DNA from: Cellulomonas xylanilytica
Lineage (GTDB): Bacteria; Actinomycetota; Actinomycetes; Actinomycetales; Cellulomonadaceae
Length of the DNA: 64,000 nt
Direction: 5' to 3'
Assembly: GCF_007989805.1 (NCBI RefSeq)
Contig: NZ_BJUB01000009.1
Coordinates: 186,001-250,000 of the forward strand
Shown: one piece after another, positions 53,532 to 63,510 of the stretch
Position numbering within the stretch: the first letter of the stretch is position 1
Layout: the number at the start of each line of letters is the position of its first letter
Made by a program: the position numbers and the translations under genes
Notes under the pieces: model-generated
What the model was told of the DNA's origin: nothing
Databases searched by the model: none
The model's input: the letters and a program-made list of their open reading frames with translations, nothing else

Positions 53532-54505
53532 CGCCACCGGACCCGGCAGATCGCCCGGGCCGGCTGGGTGTCGGTGTCATCGGCTCGGGACGGGTCGGTG
53601 CGGTGCTCGGCAACGCGCTGCGCAGCGCGGGGCACCCGGTGGTCGCGGTCTCGGCGATCTCGGAGGCGTCCCGCGAGCGCGCGGCGGCGCTGCTGCCGGG
53701 CGTGCCGGTGCTGGACATCCCCGAGGTGGTCCGGCGCGCGGAGCTCGTGCTGCTCACGGTCCCGGACGACGCGCTGGCGGACCTGGTGCGCGGGCTCGCG
53801 GACCTGGGCGCGTGGCAGGTGGGCCAGATCGTGGTGCACACGTCGGGTCGGTTCGGGGTGGACGTGCTGGCGCCGGCGCGGGCGGCGGGGGTCATCCCGC
53901 TGGCGCTGCACCCGGCGATGACGTTCACGGGCACGTCGCTGGACCTGGCCCGGCTGGTCGGCTGCTCGTTCGCGGTGACGGCCCCGTCGCCGGTGCTGCC
54001 CATCGGCCAGGCCCTGGTCGTGGAGATCGGCGGCGAGCCGGTGGTGCTGGCGGAGGAGGCGCGCGGGCTCTACCACGCGGCCCTGGCGCACGGCGCGAAC
54101 CACCTCGTCGTGCTCGTCGCGCAGGCCGCGCAGGCGCTGGCGGCGGCCGGTGTCGGTGACCCCGGTCGGATGCTCGGCCCGCTGCTGGAGGCGGCGCTGG
54201 ACGGTGCGCTGCGCGCCGAGTCGGCCGGGGGGTCCGGGGCGATCGCCGCGCTGACCGGCCCGGTGCGCCGCGGCGACGCGGGGACGGTCCGGGAGCACGG
54301 TGTGGCGCTGACCACGTTCGCGGCCGCCACGGGGGCGGTGGACGTCGTTGCGGGATACCGTGCCCTGGCGCGCTCGGCGACCGGGCGGGCGCTGGCCGCG
54401 GGCCTGATCTCGCCGGCCGCGGCACAGGAGCTGCTGGACGGCATCACCGAGGATGCCGGGGCGTTGCAGGTGGAGGACGGGCCGGACCCGCAGGAGGACG
54501 AATGA
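53528..54505 (+). CDS. Rossmann-fold protein with DUF2520 (oxidoreductase-like)
   Basis: 325 residues. The N-terminal LGVGVIGSGRVGAVLGNALR is a Rossmann NAD(P)-type motif, LLTVPDDALADLVRGLADLG follows, and the C-terminal helical part with ALAHGANHLVVLVAQAAQAL matches DUF2520. Orthologues lie directly upstream of panC across actinobacteria, so a role in pantothenate or related metabolism has been suggested but not shown. ATG overlaps the upstream TGA (ATGA), and its own TGA overlaps panC. Confidence 0.82.
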   Translation: MTPPDPADRPGRLGVGVIGSGRVGAVLGNALRSAGHPVVAVSAISEASRERAAALLPGVPVLDIPEVVRRAELVLLTVPDDALADLVRGLADLGAWQVGQIVVHTSGRFGVDVLAPARAAGVIPLALHPAMTFTGTSLDLARLVGCSFAVTAPSPVLPIGQALVVEIGGEPVVLAEEARGLYHAALAHGANHLVVLVAQAAQALAAAGVGDPGRMLGPLLEAALDGALRAESAGGSGAIAALTGPVRRGDAGTVREHGVALTTFAAATGAVDVVAGYRALARSATGRALAAGLISPAAAQELLDGITEDAGALQVEDGPDPQEDE

Positions 54506-55407
54506 CCACGCAGACCACGACGCCGACGCTCGTGCACACGCGCGAGGCGCTGGCCGCGGCGCTGGCCGTGCAGGACGTGCAGGCGGTGCCGCGCACCGAG
54601 GGGTACGCGGGGACCGCGCACTCCGCCCGGCCGCACCGGCGGGCGGTCGTGATGACCATGGGGGCGCTGCACGCCGGGCACCTCTCGCTGGTCGCGCGGG
54701 CTCGCGAGCTGGCGGACGCCGTCGTGGTGACGATCTTCGTGAACCCGCTCCAGTTCGCACCGTCGGAGGACCTGGCGCGGTACCCGCGCGACCTGCAGCG
54801 CGACCTCGCGCTCCTGTCGGGCCCCGGCCTGCTGGGTCCGGACGACATCGTCTTCGCACCCGGACCGGAGGTCGTCTACCCGGACGGGGACCCGGTCGTG
54901 CGCGTCAGTGCCGGGCACATCGGGGACGTCCTCGAGGGGGTCAGCCGGCCCGGCCACCTCGACGGGGTCCTCACGGTCGTGCTCAAGCTGCTCCACCTGA
55001 CGCGGCCGGGGGTGGCGCTGTTCGGGGCCAAGGACGCGCAGCAGCTGGCGGCGGTGCGTCGGATGGTCCGTGACCTCGACGTGCCCGTCGTGATCGAGGC
55101 GGCGCCGATCGTCCGCGACGAGGACGGCATCGCCCTGTCCAGCCGCAACGCCTACCTGAGCGACGAGGAGCGCGGCCGCGCGCTCGGGCTGTCCCGGGCG
55201 CTGCGCGCGTCCGGCAGCGCCGACCAGATCCGCGGCACCGCGCGCGCCGCCCTGGCGGAGACCGACGTCGACTACGTCGCGCTGGTCGACCCGGAGACGT
55301 TCGCCGAGGTCCCCGCAGACTTCGTCGGCGAGGCCCTGCTGCTGGTCGCGGCGACCGTCGGGACGACCCGGCTCATCGACAACGGCCCTGTGGAGGTCCG
55401 CCCGTGA
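54502..55407 (+). CDS. panC: Pantothenate synthetase PanC
   Basis: 301 residues. [19 protein letters not shown] carries the HIGH-like motif, [19 protein letters not shown] binds beta-alanine and pantoate, and [11 protein letters not shown] closes the active site. It condenses pantoate and beta-alanine with ATP. A 4-bp overlap joins it to DUF2520 before and panD after. The N-terminus is about 20 residues longer than in E. coli. Confidence 0.95.
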   Translation: MTTQTTTPTLVHTREALAAALAVQDVQAVPRTEGYAGTAHSARPHRRAVVMTMGALHAGHLSLVARARELADAVVVTIFVNPLQFAPSEDLARYPRDLQRDLALLSGPGLLGPDDIVFAPGPEVVYPDGDPVVRVSAGHIGDVLEGVSRPGHLDGVLTVVLKLLHLTRPGVALFGAKDAQQLAAVRRMVRDLDVPVVIEAAPIVRDEDGIALSSRNAYLSDEERGRALGLSRALRASGSADQIRGTARAALAETDVDYVALVDPETFAEVPADFVGEALLLVAATVGTTRLIDNGPVEVRP

Positions 55408-55856
55408 CGTCACTGACGCGCACGATGATGACGGGCAAGATCCATCGCGCCACCGTGACGCAGGCGGACCTGCACTACGTCGGCTCGATCACCGTCGACG
55501 CGGACCTGCTCGCCGCCGCGGACGTCCTGCCCGGGCAGCAGGTGGACGTCGTCGACGTCACCAACGGCGCCCGCCTGACCACGTACGCCATCGCCGGCGA
55601 GCCGGGGTCGGGTCAGGTCTGCATCAACGGCGCCGCCGCGCACCTGGTGCACCCGGGGGACATCGTCATCCTCATCGCGTACGGGCAGCTCTCCGACGCG
55701 GAGTCCCGCACGTACGAGCCGCACGTCGTGCTCGTCGACGGCGCCAACCGGGTCGTGTCCGTCGGGGACGACCCCGGTCAGGTCCCGGAGGGCTGGGAAG
55801 GGCTGCAGCCGAGCGGGCTGCCGTTCGCCGAGGGTCGTTCGTCGGTCGCTCGGTGA
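55404..55856 (+). CDS. panD: Aspartate 1-decarboxylase PanD
   Basis: 150 residues. [20 protein letters not shown] contains the self-cleavage site between Gly27 and Ser28, which makes the pyruvoyl cofactor. [20 protein letters not shown] is the second family signature. The enzyme supplies beta-alanine to PanC. The C-terminal 25 residues beyond the usual end are mobile-looking. GTG 55404 overlaps panC, and nadB overlaps its stop. Confidence 0.95.
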   Translation: MTSLTRTMMTGKIHRATVTQADLHYVGSITVDADLLAAADVLPGQQVDVVDVTNGARLTTYAIAGEPGSGQVCINGAAAHLVHPGDIVILIAYGQLSDAESRTYEPHVVLVDGANRVVSVGDDPGQVPEGWEGLQPSGLPFAEGRSSVAR

Positions 55857-57544
55857 CCCGGCTCGCCACGCGGCTGGCAGCCCCGGAGCCCGGCTGGACG
55901 GTCGAGGCCGACGCGGTCGTCGTCGGCTCGGGCATCGCGGGCCTGACCGCGGCGCTGGAGCTGCGCACGCGCGTGCCCCGGGTCCTGCTGGTCACCAAGG
56001 ACATCCTCGCGTCGGGGTCGACCGTGTGGGCGCAGGGCGGCATCGCCGCGGCGCTGGACCCGTCGGACTCGCCCGCGGCGCACCTGCAGGACACGCTGGT
56101 CGCCGGTGCGGGCCTGTGCGACCCCCGTGCGGTCGAGGTGCTGGTCACCGAGGGGCCGCGACGCGTCCGCGAGCTGGTGGCGCGTGGTGCCGTGTTCGAC
56201 ACCGGCGCGGACGGCAGCATCTCGCTGACCCGCGAGGGCGGGCACCACGCCGACCGCATCGCGCACGCCGGCGGCGACGCCACGGGGGCGGAGATCTCCC
56301 GCGCGCTCGTCGCGCAGATCGAGGCCGTGCGCGACGACCCGGGCATCGAGGTCATCGAGCACGCCCTCGTCCTCGACGTGCTCACGGGCCCGCCCGGCCC
56401 GGACGGCCGTCCCGGGCGTGCGTGCGGCGTGACGCTGCACGTGATCGGCGAGGGGCAGCGCGACGGTGTCGGTGCGGCCCTGGGCCGCGCGGTCGTGCTG
56501 GCGACCGGCGGCATCGGGCAGGTCTTCCGCTCGTCCACCAACCCGGCGCAGGCGACGGGTGACGGGATCGCCGCCGCCCTGCGCGCCGGCGCGGTGCTGG
56601 GCGACGTGGAGTTCGTGCAGTTCCACCCGACCGTGCTGTGGCTCGGCTCCGGCGTGAAGGGCCAGCTGACGCTGGTGTCCGAGGCGGTGCGGGGCGAGGG
56701 GGCGCTGCTGCTCGACACCGACGGTGTGCGGTTCATGCCCGACGTGCACCCGATGGCCGAGCTGGCTCCGCGGGACGTCGTCGCGCACGCGATCGTCCGG
56801 CGGATGAGCGAGACCGGGTCCGACCACGTGTGGCTGGACGCCCGGCACCTTGGCGACGACTTCCTGCGCTCGCGGTTCCCGACGATCAACGACCGCCTGC
56901 TCGAGCACGGCATCGACATGACGACGGACCTGGTCCCCGTCGCGCCGGCGCAGCACTACCACTCGGGCGGGGTGGTCACGGATCTCGTCGGGCGGACCAG
57001 CCTGCCCGGCCTGTACGCGGTGGGGGAGACGGCCTGCACAGGCGTGCACGGCGCCAACCGGCTGGCGTCGAACTCCCTGCTCGAGGGGCTGGTGTTCGCC
57101 ACCCGCGCGGCCCGGCACATCGCCACGCAGGTCAGCGGCGGAGCCCTCACCCTGCTCACGCCGGAGACCCGGCCGGGCGACGAGGCCCTGGTCGCTGCGG
57201 CGTCCCGTGCCCGGGTGCAGCGGATCGCGTCCGACGGACCCGGCCCGCTGCGCTCGGGGGACGGGCTGCGGCGGGCGGTGGCGGCGCTCGAGGCCGTGCG
57301 CACCGACGCGCACCTGCGCACCGACGAGGGCCGCCGGCTGGCCGCCCCGCAGGTGGCCGAGTGGGAGACGACGAACGTGCACCAGGTGGCGACCGTGCTG
57401 ACGGCGGCCGCTCTCGAGCGCGAGGAGAGCCGCGGCGGGCACGCGCGCAGCGACTTCCCGGTCCCCGTGGACGCCTGGCGGCTCCGGCTGGAGCTCTCGC
57501 TGCGCGACGGGACGCTGGTGTCGCGGCGCTCGTCACTCGCCTGA
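55853..57544 (+). CDS. nadB: L-aspartate oxidase NadB
   Basis: 563 residues. The FAD motif [54 protein letters not shown] and [20 protein letters not shown] are typical of NadB. It oxidises aspartate to iminoaspartate, the start of quinolinate synthesis. nadA is not in the window. GTG 55853 overlaps panD (GTGA). In related genomes nadC follows at once; here a 4.8-kb xylanase gene lies between. Confidence 0.93.
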   Translation: MTRLATRLAAPEPGWTVEADAVVVGSGIAGLTAALELRTRVPRVLLVTKDILASGSTVWAQGGIAAALDPSDSPAAHLQDTLVAGAGLCDPRAVEVLVTEGPRRVRELVARGAVFDTGADGSISLTREGGHHADRIAHAGGDATGAEISRALVAQIEAVRDDPGIEVIEHALVLDVLTGPPGPDGRPGRACGVTLHVIGEGQRDGVGAALGRAVVLATGGIGQVFRSSTNPAQATGDGIAAALRAGAVLGDVEFVQFHPTVLWLGSGVKGQLTLVSEAVRGEGALLLDTDGVRFMPDVHPMAELAPRDVVAHAIVRRMSETGSDHVWLDARHLGDDFLRSRFPTINDRLLEHGIDMTTDLVPVAPAQHYHSGGVVTDLVGRTSLPGLYAVGETACTGVHGANRLASNSLLEGLVFATRAARHIATQVSGGALTLLTPETRPGDEALVAAASRARVQRIASDGPGPLRSGDGLRRAVAALEAVRTDAHLRTDEGRRLAAPQVAEWETTNVHQVATVLTAAALEREESRGGHARSDFPVPVDAWRLRLELSLRDGTLVSRRSSLA

Positions 57545-57556
57545 GTGAATCCCGAC

Positions 57557-57599
57557 ACTATCGGCATAACGATCGATACCGTCGGAGAGTTTCGATACC
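57557..57599 (+). promoter_or_regulatory. Repeats in the xylanase promoter
   Basis: The 143-bp gap before the xylanase gene is clearly richer in A+T than its neighbours. TCGATACC occurs at 57573-57580 and 57592-57599, and CTATCGG at 57558-57564 is a partial inverted relative. These are likely sites for a sugar-responsive regulator; none is identified. The gene start has AAGGAG. Confidence 0.4.
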
Positions 57600-57687
57600 T
57601 CCAGCACTAGTGTCCTGCCCGCGCGCTGCTTACCCTCTCCCAAGGATCGCCCGAAAGAGGGGCATACGTCTGCGCAAAGGAGCGTCG

Positions 57688-60600
57688 ATGAGACACGCAC
57701 GCACGTCACGGAATCGTCTCGAAACTATCGGGGTGGCACTGGCCACCGCCCTCGCGGTCGCCGCGGTCCCCGCCGCAGTGGTCAGCACGGGAACGGCGGC
57801 GCTCGCCGCGGACACCACCATCGTCTCCACGGACTTCTCCGACGGCACGCTCGGCGGCTGGACGCAGAGCGGCGGCCCGACGCTGTCGTTCGTCGACGTG
57901 GACGGCGACCAGGCGCTGCAGGTCGCCAACCGCACGGAGGACTTCGACGGCATCCAGACGCCGGCCGGCCTGTTCGCCGACGTCGAGCCCGGCACGGAGC
58001 TGACGCTGTCGATGCGCGCACGGCTGGCTGCCGACACGGTCGGGTCTCCCGGGGTGCGCCTCGTCGCGAAGCCCGCCTACACGTGGGTCGGCAACACGAC
58101 CATGACGGCCGACGCGTGGACCACCGTGACCGGCACGTACACCGTGCCGGCCGACGCCGACCCCGCGGCGCTGCAGGTCTACGTCGGCACGGGCGCGCTC
58201 GACGCCCCCTACACCTACCTCCTCGACGACATCGTGATCACGGCGCCCGCCGCCACCCCGTCGGTCGAGACGATCGTGTCGACCGACTTCACTGACGGCA
58301 CCTACAGCGACTGGGCCGCCAGCGGCGGCGCGACGCTGTCGGTGGTCGACGTCGAGGGCAACCCCGCGCTCCAGGTGGCCGACCGGACCGAGGACTTCGA
58401 CGGCATCCAGACCGCTGCCGGCCTGTTCGCCGACGTGGAGCCCGGGACCGAGCTGACGCTCTCGATGCGCGCACGGCTGGCTCCCGACACGGTCGGGTCC
58501 GCCGGGGTGCGCCTCGTCGTGAAGCCCGCCTACACGTGGGTGGGCAACACCACGATGACCGCGGACGCGTGGACCACGGTGACCGGCACGTACACCGTGC
58601 CGGCCGACGCCGACCCCGCGGCGCTGCAGGTCTACATCGGCACGGGCGCGCTCGACGCCCCGTACACCTACCTGGTCGACGACCTCACGATCACCGCCCC
58701 GGCGGACGGTGAGGAGCCGGAGACCCCGGACGTCCTGCCCGGTGGTGCGCTGAACCCCACGACGACCCCGGTGAGTGCGGCGCAGGGCACCGGCGACCGG
58801 TCCGCCCTGACGTTCGACGACGGCCCCAACGGCGCCGACACGACCGAGCTGCTCGACTTCCTGGCGGCCAAGGACCTCCAGGCCACGTTCTGCGTCATCG
58901 GGCAGAACGTCCAGGCGCCCGGCGGCGCGGACCTCCTGAAGCGGATCGTCGCCGACGGCCACACGCTCTGCAACCACGGCACGTCCTACGACGTCCTCGA
59001 CGGCACGCAGGCCGAGGTCGAGCAGGACCTGGCCGACAACCTGACGATCATCCGCACTGCCCTGGGCAACCCGTCGGCGCAGGTGCCGTTCTTCCGCGCC
59101 GCCAACGGCGTGTGGACGGACGCGAACCGGGCCGCCGCGGTGGCCCTCGGCATGCAGCCGCTCGCGGTGACCAACACGATCGGCGACTGGGAGACCCAGG
59201 ACGAGGCCACGCTCACCACGCGGCTGCGCACGGCCATGAAGAGCGGCGAGGTCGTGCTGATGCACGACGGCGGCGGCTCCCGGGCCGGCACCGTCGCGGC
59301 CGCCAAGACCGTCATCCAGGAGCGCCTGGACGAGGGCTGGGCCTTCACGCTGCCCGCCGTCACGCTCGCTCCGAGCCAGCCGCCGGGAACCGCCGTGATC
59401 AGCGCGGACTTCGAGGACGGCCTGCAGGGCTGGGTCCCTCGGGCGACCGACACCGGCCAGGGCACCCTGGCGGTCACGACCGAGCTCGCGCACGGCGGCG
59501 CACAGTCCGCCGTGCTGACCGGGCGCGCCTCGCAGGGGCACGGGATCGGGTTCGACGCCACCGGCGTGCTGATCCCCGGCACCAGCTACGAGTACTCGGC
59601 GTGGGTGCGGTTCGCGCCCGGCCAGACGGTCGACGACATCTGGCTGAGCCTGGCCCGCACGGTCGGCGCCAGCACCTCCTACGACACGCTCAAGCAGTTC
59701 ACGGGCATGTCGAACAGCGAGTGGGTGGAGGTCACCGGCACGTTCCAGATGGCCGCGGCCGACTCGGCGCTGCTGTACTTCGAGACGCCGTGGGAGAACG
59801 GGGACCCGGGCAACACGTCCGACTTCCTCGTCGACGACGTCGTGGTCAAGGTCCAGGACCCGCTACAGGTGCAGGACCTGACGCCGATCAAGGACACGGT
59901 CGACTTCCCGGTGGGCGCGGCGATCGACAGCCGTGAGCAGACCGGGGCGCAGTCGGAGCTCCTCCTGCGCCACTTCGACCAGGTCACGTCCGAGAACTAC
60001 ATGAAGCCCGAGGCCTGGTACGACGCCGAGGGCACGTTCACGCCGCACCCCGAGGCCGACGCGATCATGCGGTACGCGCAGGACAACGGGATCGACGTGT
60101 ACGGGCACACGCTCGCGTGGCACAGCCAGACGCCGGCCTGGTTCTTCCAGGACGAGGCGGGCGTGCCGCTCACGACGAGCGAGGCCGACCGCCAGGTGCT
60201 CCGCGACCGGCTGCGGACGCACATCCACTCCGTCGCCCAGCACCTGAGCGACACCTACGGCGAGTTCGGCAGCGACACCAACCCGCTGGTCGCGTTCGAC
60301 GTGGTCAACGAGGTGGTCAGCGACAGCGGCGAGTTCGCCGACGGGCTGCGCCGCAGCGAGTGGTACCGGATCCTGGGCGAGGAGTTCATCGACCTGGCGT
60401 TCCAGTACGCGGACGAGTCGTTCAACGACGAGTTCGCCGCCGCGGGCGCCGACCGTCCGATCACCCTGTTCATCAACGACTACAACACCGAGCAGGGCGG
60501 CAAGCAGGCTCGCCTGCACGCCCTGGTCGAGCGCCTGCTCGAGCGCGGTGTCCCGGTCGACGGCGTGGGGCACCAGTTCCACGTCAGCCTCGCGATGCCG

Positions 60601-62469
60601 GTGTCGGCGCTCGAGGCGGCCATCGTCGCCTTCGAGGACCTCCCCGTGGTGCAGGCGGTCACCGAGCTCGACGTCACCACCGGCACCCCGGTGACCGACG
60701 GGAAGCTCGTCGAGCAGGGCTACTACTACCGCGACGCGTTCCGGATCTTCCGGGCGCACGCCGAGAGCCTGTTCTCGGTCACGGTGTGGGGCCTCACCGA
60801 CGGCCGCAGCTGGCGCAGCGACTCCGGCGCACCGCTCGTGTTCGACGACCTGCTGCAGGCCAAGCCGGCGTACTTCGGGATCGTCGACGACGAGCTGCCG
60901 GCCCGGCAGCGCACGGCGAACGTCTTCGCCGAGGACGTGCCGCTGACCGACCCGACGTCCGACGTCCGGTGGTCCCAGCTGCCGCTGAACGTCATCGACG
61001 ACTCGACCGCCTTCCAGCTCCGCTGGGCGCCCGACAACCTGACGGCGTACGTCCGGGTCGACGACGCGACGGCGCAGGACACCGACGCGATCGAGATCGC
61101 CTACGCCGGCCAGACCGTCACGTTCAGCAGGGACGGTTCCGGCGACGTCGACGGCGTGGTCACCCAGACCGACGGCGGCTACGAGGCCGTCGTGAAGCTC
61201 CCGCTGACCACCCCGGTGGCGGAGGGCGGCACGCTGCCCTTCGACGTCCGGGTCACGGACGGCGCGGACACGGTGGCCTGGAACACCCCGGGGGCGGTGG
61301 GCACGCTCACGCTCGTCGAGCCGCTCTCGTACGCCGAGGTGGGTTCCGTGGAGACGGCACCCGCGATCGACGGCGAGGAGGACTCCTCCTGGGCCGACGC
61401 CACCACCGTCCGCACCGACAAGCAGACCAACGGCACCGGTGGGGCGACCGCGGAGGTCCGCACCCTCTGGAAGGACAACACGCTGTTCGTGCTCGCGGAG
61501 GTCACCGACCCGGTCGTGGACGTCACGGGCTCCGACCCGTGGATCCAGGACTCGGTCGAGATCTACGTGGACCCGGGCAACTACAAGAACGGCTCCTACC
61601 GGTACGACGACACGCAGATCCGGATCAGCGCGACCAACGTGGTCTCGTTCGGCACGGGTGACGAGGCGTTCCAGCAGAACCGGCTGGTCAGCGCGACGCG
61701 CCTGACCGACACCGGGTACGTCGTCGAGGCGTCGATCAGCCTCCTCGAGGACGGCGGCGCCGGCAGCTTCCAGGGGGTGGACTTCCAGGTGAACGACGCC
61801 AGCAACGGCGCGCGCACCTCGATCCACAACTGGGCCGACCCGACCGGCGCCGGCTACCAGAGCACGGCCCGCTGGGGTGTGCTGCGGCTGGTCGAGTCGG
61901 AGGTGGACGTCCCGTCGTCGACCACCACGCTGACGGCAGCGCCGTCGAGCCAGGTGTTCGGCTCGTCGTCGCGGGTCACCCTAACCGCCACGGTGACGGC
62001 CGACGTGGCCGTGGCAGGAGCCGTCGAGTTCGTCGCCGGAGACACCGTGCTGGGCACCGCGAACCTGCGGGGCGGCACGGCCACCCTGCGGCTGCCGGCG
62101 TCCACGCCCTCCGGCAGCTACGACGTCGTCGCCCGGTACGCCGGTGACGACACGGTGACGGGCTCGGAGTCGGCGGCGGTCACGGTGGTCGTGGAGAAGG
62201 TCACCACGACGACCGGGCTGTCGGTGACCCGCGGGTTCCTGTTCATCCCGTCGATCGCGGTGGCCACGGTCGCCACGAACAACGGGAAGCTCCCGTCGGG
62301 AACGATCGAGATCCGTGAGGGCACCACGGTGGTCAAGCGGCTCAGCGTGGTGCTCGGCATCGCGATCGGGACCGTCCCGTCGGGCAAGCACACGTACACG
62401 GCGACGTTCGTCCCGAACGACACCGCGAACGTGAGCCCGAGCACGAGCGCACCCGTCAAGACGCGCTGA
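57688..62469 (+). CDS. Secreted multidomain xylanase: two CBMs, NodB deacetylase, CBM22-like, GH10, CBM9, Ig-like
   Basis: 1593 residues. A signal peptide (MRHARTSRNRLETIGVALAT and onward, to about 43) is followed by two near-identical CBM4/22-like modules (about 43-190 and 193-340), a NodB/CE4 domain (368-564) and a CBM22-like module (570-723). A GH10 catalytic domain (730-1067) has Glu875 in FDVVNEVV as acid/base and Glu993 in VTELDVTT as nucleophile. CBM9-like modules (1070-1405) and two Ig-like repeats (to 1593) complete it. It should cut xylan backbones, and the NodB domain may remove acetyl groups, although one expected His is Tyr434. ATG 57688 follows AAGGAG. No cell-wall anchor is seen. 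Confidence 0.92.
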   Translation: MRHARTSRNRLETIGVALATALAVAAVPAAVVSTGTAALAADTTIVSTDFSDGTLGGWTQSGGPTLSFVDVDGDQALQVANRTEDFDGIQTPAGLFADVEPGTELTLSMRARLAADTVGSPGVRLVAKPAYTWVGNTTMTADAWTTVTGTYTVPADADPAALQVYVGTGALDAPYTYLLDDIVITAPAATPSVETIVSTDFTDGTYSDWAASGGATLSVVDVEGNPALQVADRTEDFDGIQTAAGLFADVEPGTELTLSMRARLAPDTVGSAGVRLVVKPAYTWVGNTTMTADAWTTVTGTYTVPADADPAALQVYIGTGALDAPYTYLVDDLTITAPADGEEPETPDVLPGGALNPTTTPVSAAQGTGDRSALTFDDGPNGADTTELLDFLAAKDLQATFCVIGQNVQAPGGADLLKRIVADGHTLCNHGTSYDVLDGTQAEVEQDLADNLTIIRTALGNPSAQVPFFRAANGVWTDANRAAAVALGMQPLAVTNTIGDWETQDEATLTTRLRTAMKSGEVVLMHDGGGSRAGTVAAAKTVIQERLDEGWAFTLPAVTLAPSQPPGTAVISADFEDGLQGWVPRATDTGQGTLAVTTELAHGGAQSAVLTGRASQGHGIGFDATGVLIPGTSYEYSAWVRFAPGQTVDDIWLSLARTVGASTSYDTLKQFTGMSNSEWVEVTGTFQMAAADSALLYFETPWENGDPGNTSDFLVDDVVVKVQDPLQVQDLTPIKDTVDFPVGAAIDSREQTGAQSELLLRHFDQVTSENYMKPEAWYDAEGTFTPHPEADAIMRYAQDNGIDVYGHTLAWHSQTPAWFFQDEAGVPLTTSEADRQVLRDRLRTHIHSVAQHLSDTYGEFGSDTNPLVAFDVVNEVVSDSGEFADGLRRSEWYRILGEEFIDLAFQYADESFNDEFAAAGADRPITLFINDYNTEQGGKQARLHALVERLLERGVPVDGVGHQFHVSLAMPVSALEAAIVAFEDLPVVQAVTELDVTTGTPVTDGKLVEQGYYYRDAFRIFRAHAESLFSVTVWGLTDGRSWRSDSGAPLVFDDLLQAKPAYFGIVDDELPARQRTANVFAEDVPLTDPTSDVRWSQLPLNVIDDSTAFQLRWAPDNLTAYVRVDDATAQDTDAIEIAYAGQTVTFSRDGSGDVDGVVTQTDGGYEAVVKLPLTTPVAEGGTLPFDVRVTDGADTVAWNTPGAVGTLTLVEPLSYAEVGSVETAPAIDGEEDSSWADATTVRTDKQTNGTGGATAEVRTLWKDNTLFVLAEVTDPVVDVTGSDPWIQDSVEIYVDPGNYKNGSYRYDDTQIRISATNVVSFGTGDEAFQQNRLVSATRLTDTGYVVEASISLLEDGGAGSFQGVDFQVNDASNGARTSIHNWADPTGAGYQSTARWGVLRLVESEVDVPSSTTTLTAAPSSQVFGSSSRVTLTATVTADVAVAGAVEFVAGDTVLGTANLRGGTATLRLPASTPSGSYDVVARYAGDDTVTGSESAAVTVVVEKVTTTTGLSVTRGFLFIPSIAVATVATNNGKLPSGTIEIREGTTVVKRLSVVLGIAIGTVPSGKHTYTATFVPNDTANVSPSTSAPVKTR
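57817..58702 (+). repeat. Tandem duplication of a CBM-coding segment
   Basis: The segments from about 57817 to 58255 and 58268 to 58702 encode CBM modules that are almost identical (RTEDFDGIQT, AYTWVGNTTMTADAWTTVTG, DAPYTYL...DD). DNA identity is high even at third positions, so the duplication is recent or kept by conversion. Confidence 0.85.
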
Positions 62470-62482
62470 CGGACCAGGCCGG

Positions 62483-62509
62483 GGCCCGCGTCGTCCTTCG
62501 ACGCGGGCC
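62483..62509 (+). terminator. Hairpin terminator after the xylanase gene
   Basis: A perfect 11-bp stem GGCCCGCGTCG / CGACGCGGGCC with loop TCCTT lies 13 bp after the xylanase stop and before the nadC promoter. No T-run. Confidence 0.8.
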
Positions 62510-62565
62510 TCGGTCGTGCCCTCCGGAGTGGCGTCGTCCGGGCGGGACGGTCGGCCGCACGCCGG

Positions 62566-62571
62566 TAGCGT
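62566..62571 (+). promoter_or_regulatory. -10 box for nadC (leaderless)
   Basis: TAGCGT ends six bases before GTG 62578. This promoter would keep nadC expressed despite separation from nadB by the xylanase gene and its terminator. Confidence 0.5.
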
Positions 62572-62577
62572 GACGCC

Positions 62578-63471
62578 GTGACCGCGCCCACCCCTGCCCT
62601 CGACCCCGCCTGGATCGCCCGCACCGTGGCGGTCGCCCTCGACGAGGACCTCGGCCCGGAGCCCGGCCGGGACGTCACCACGCAGTCGACGATCCCGCCG
62701 GAGTCGACGGGTGCCGCCGACCTCGTCGCGCGCCAGGACGGTGTCGTCGCGGGGCTCGTGGTGATCCCCGAGGTCGTCGGCCAGGTCGCCGCCCGGCTCG
62801 GCCTGCCGATGGCGACCGTCGACCAGCGCGTCCCGGACGGCACCCGGGTGTCCCGCGGAGACGTGCTGGCCGTGCTGACCGGTCCCGTGCAGGTCCTGCT
62901 CGTGGCGGAGCGGACGCTGCTCAACCTGGCCTCCCGGGCGTCCGGCGTCGCCACGCACACGCGCCGCTGGGCCGACGCGCTGGAGGGCACGGGCGCGCTC
63001 GTGCTGGACACCCGCAAGACGACCCCCGGGCTGCGCGCCCTGGAGAAGTACGCGGTGCGCTGCGGCGGCGGCACCAACAAGCGCATGGGCCTCTACGACG
63101 TGGCGATGGTCAAGGACAACCACGTCGTGGCCGCGGGCTCCGTGTCGGCCGCGGTGGCCGCCGTCCGCGAGCGGTACCCGGACGTGACCATCCAGGTCGA
63201 GGCGGACACGCTCGACCAGGCGCTGGAGGCCGTCGCCGCGGGCGCCCGCTTCCTGCTGCTGGACAACATGGCGACGCCGCTGCTGGCGGAGGTGGTGGCC
63301 GCGGTGCGGGCGGTCGACGCGGAGGTCGAGCTGGAGGCCACGGGCAACCTCACGCTCGACCGCGCGCGCGAGGTCGCGTCGACGGGGGTCGACTACCTGT
63401 CGGTGGGTGGACTGACGCACTCGTCGCCGATCCTCGACCTGGCGCTCGACCTGGAGCCGACCGGCCGGTGA
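62578..63471 (+). CDS. nadC: Quinolinate phosphoribosyltransferase NadC
   Basis: 297 residues. LLNLASRASGVATHTRRWAD, LDTRKTTPGLRALEKYAVRC and VKDNHVVAAGSVSAAV are NadC signatures. It converts quinolinate and PRPP to nicotinate mononucleotide. The substrate-binding segment reads CGGGTNKRMGL, with Lys168 where most homologues have His (GGGxNHRxGL). GTG 62578 has its own -10 box. lysS follows 39 bp downstream. Confidence 0.93.
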   Translation: MTAPTPALDPAWIARTVAVALDEDLGPEPGRDVTTQSTIPPESTGAADLVARQDGVVAGLVVIPEVVGQVAARLGLPMATVDQRVPDGTRVSRGDVLAVLTGPVQVLLVAERTLLNLASRASGVATHTRRWADALEGTGALVLDTRKTTPGLRALEKYAVRCGGGTNKRMGLYDVAMVKDNHVVAAGSVSAAVAAVRERYPDVTIQVEADTLDQALEAVAAGARFLLLDNMATPLLAEVVAAVRAVDAEVELEATGNLTLDRAREVASTGVDYLSVGGLTHSSPILDLALDLEPTGR

Positions 63472-63498
63472 CGCGCCGGCCGGCCCGTGGCGCGCCGG

Positions 63499-63504
63499 TA
63501 AGAT
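63499..63504 (+). promoter_or_regulatory. -10 box for lysS (leaderless)
   Basis: TAAGAT ends six bases before GTG 63511, so transcription likely starts at the GTG. CGCGCCGG repeats flank the site. Confidence 0.5.
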
Positions 63505-63510
63505 CGTCCG

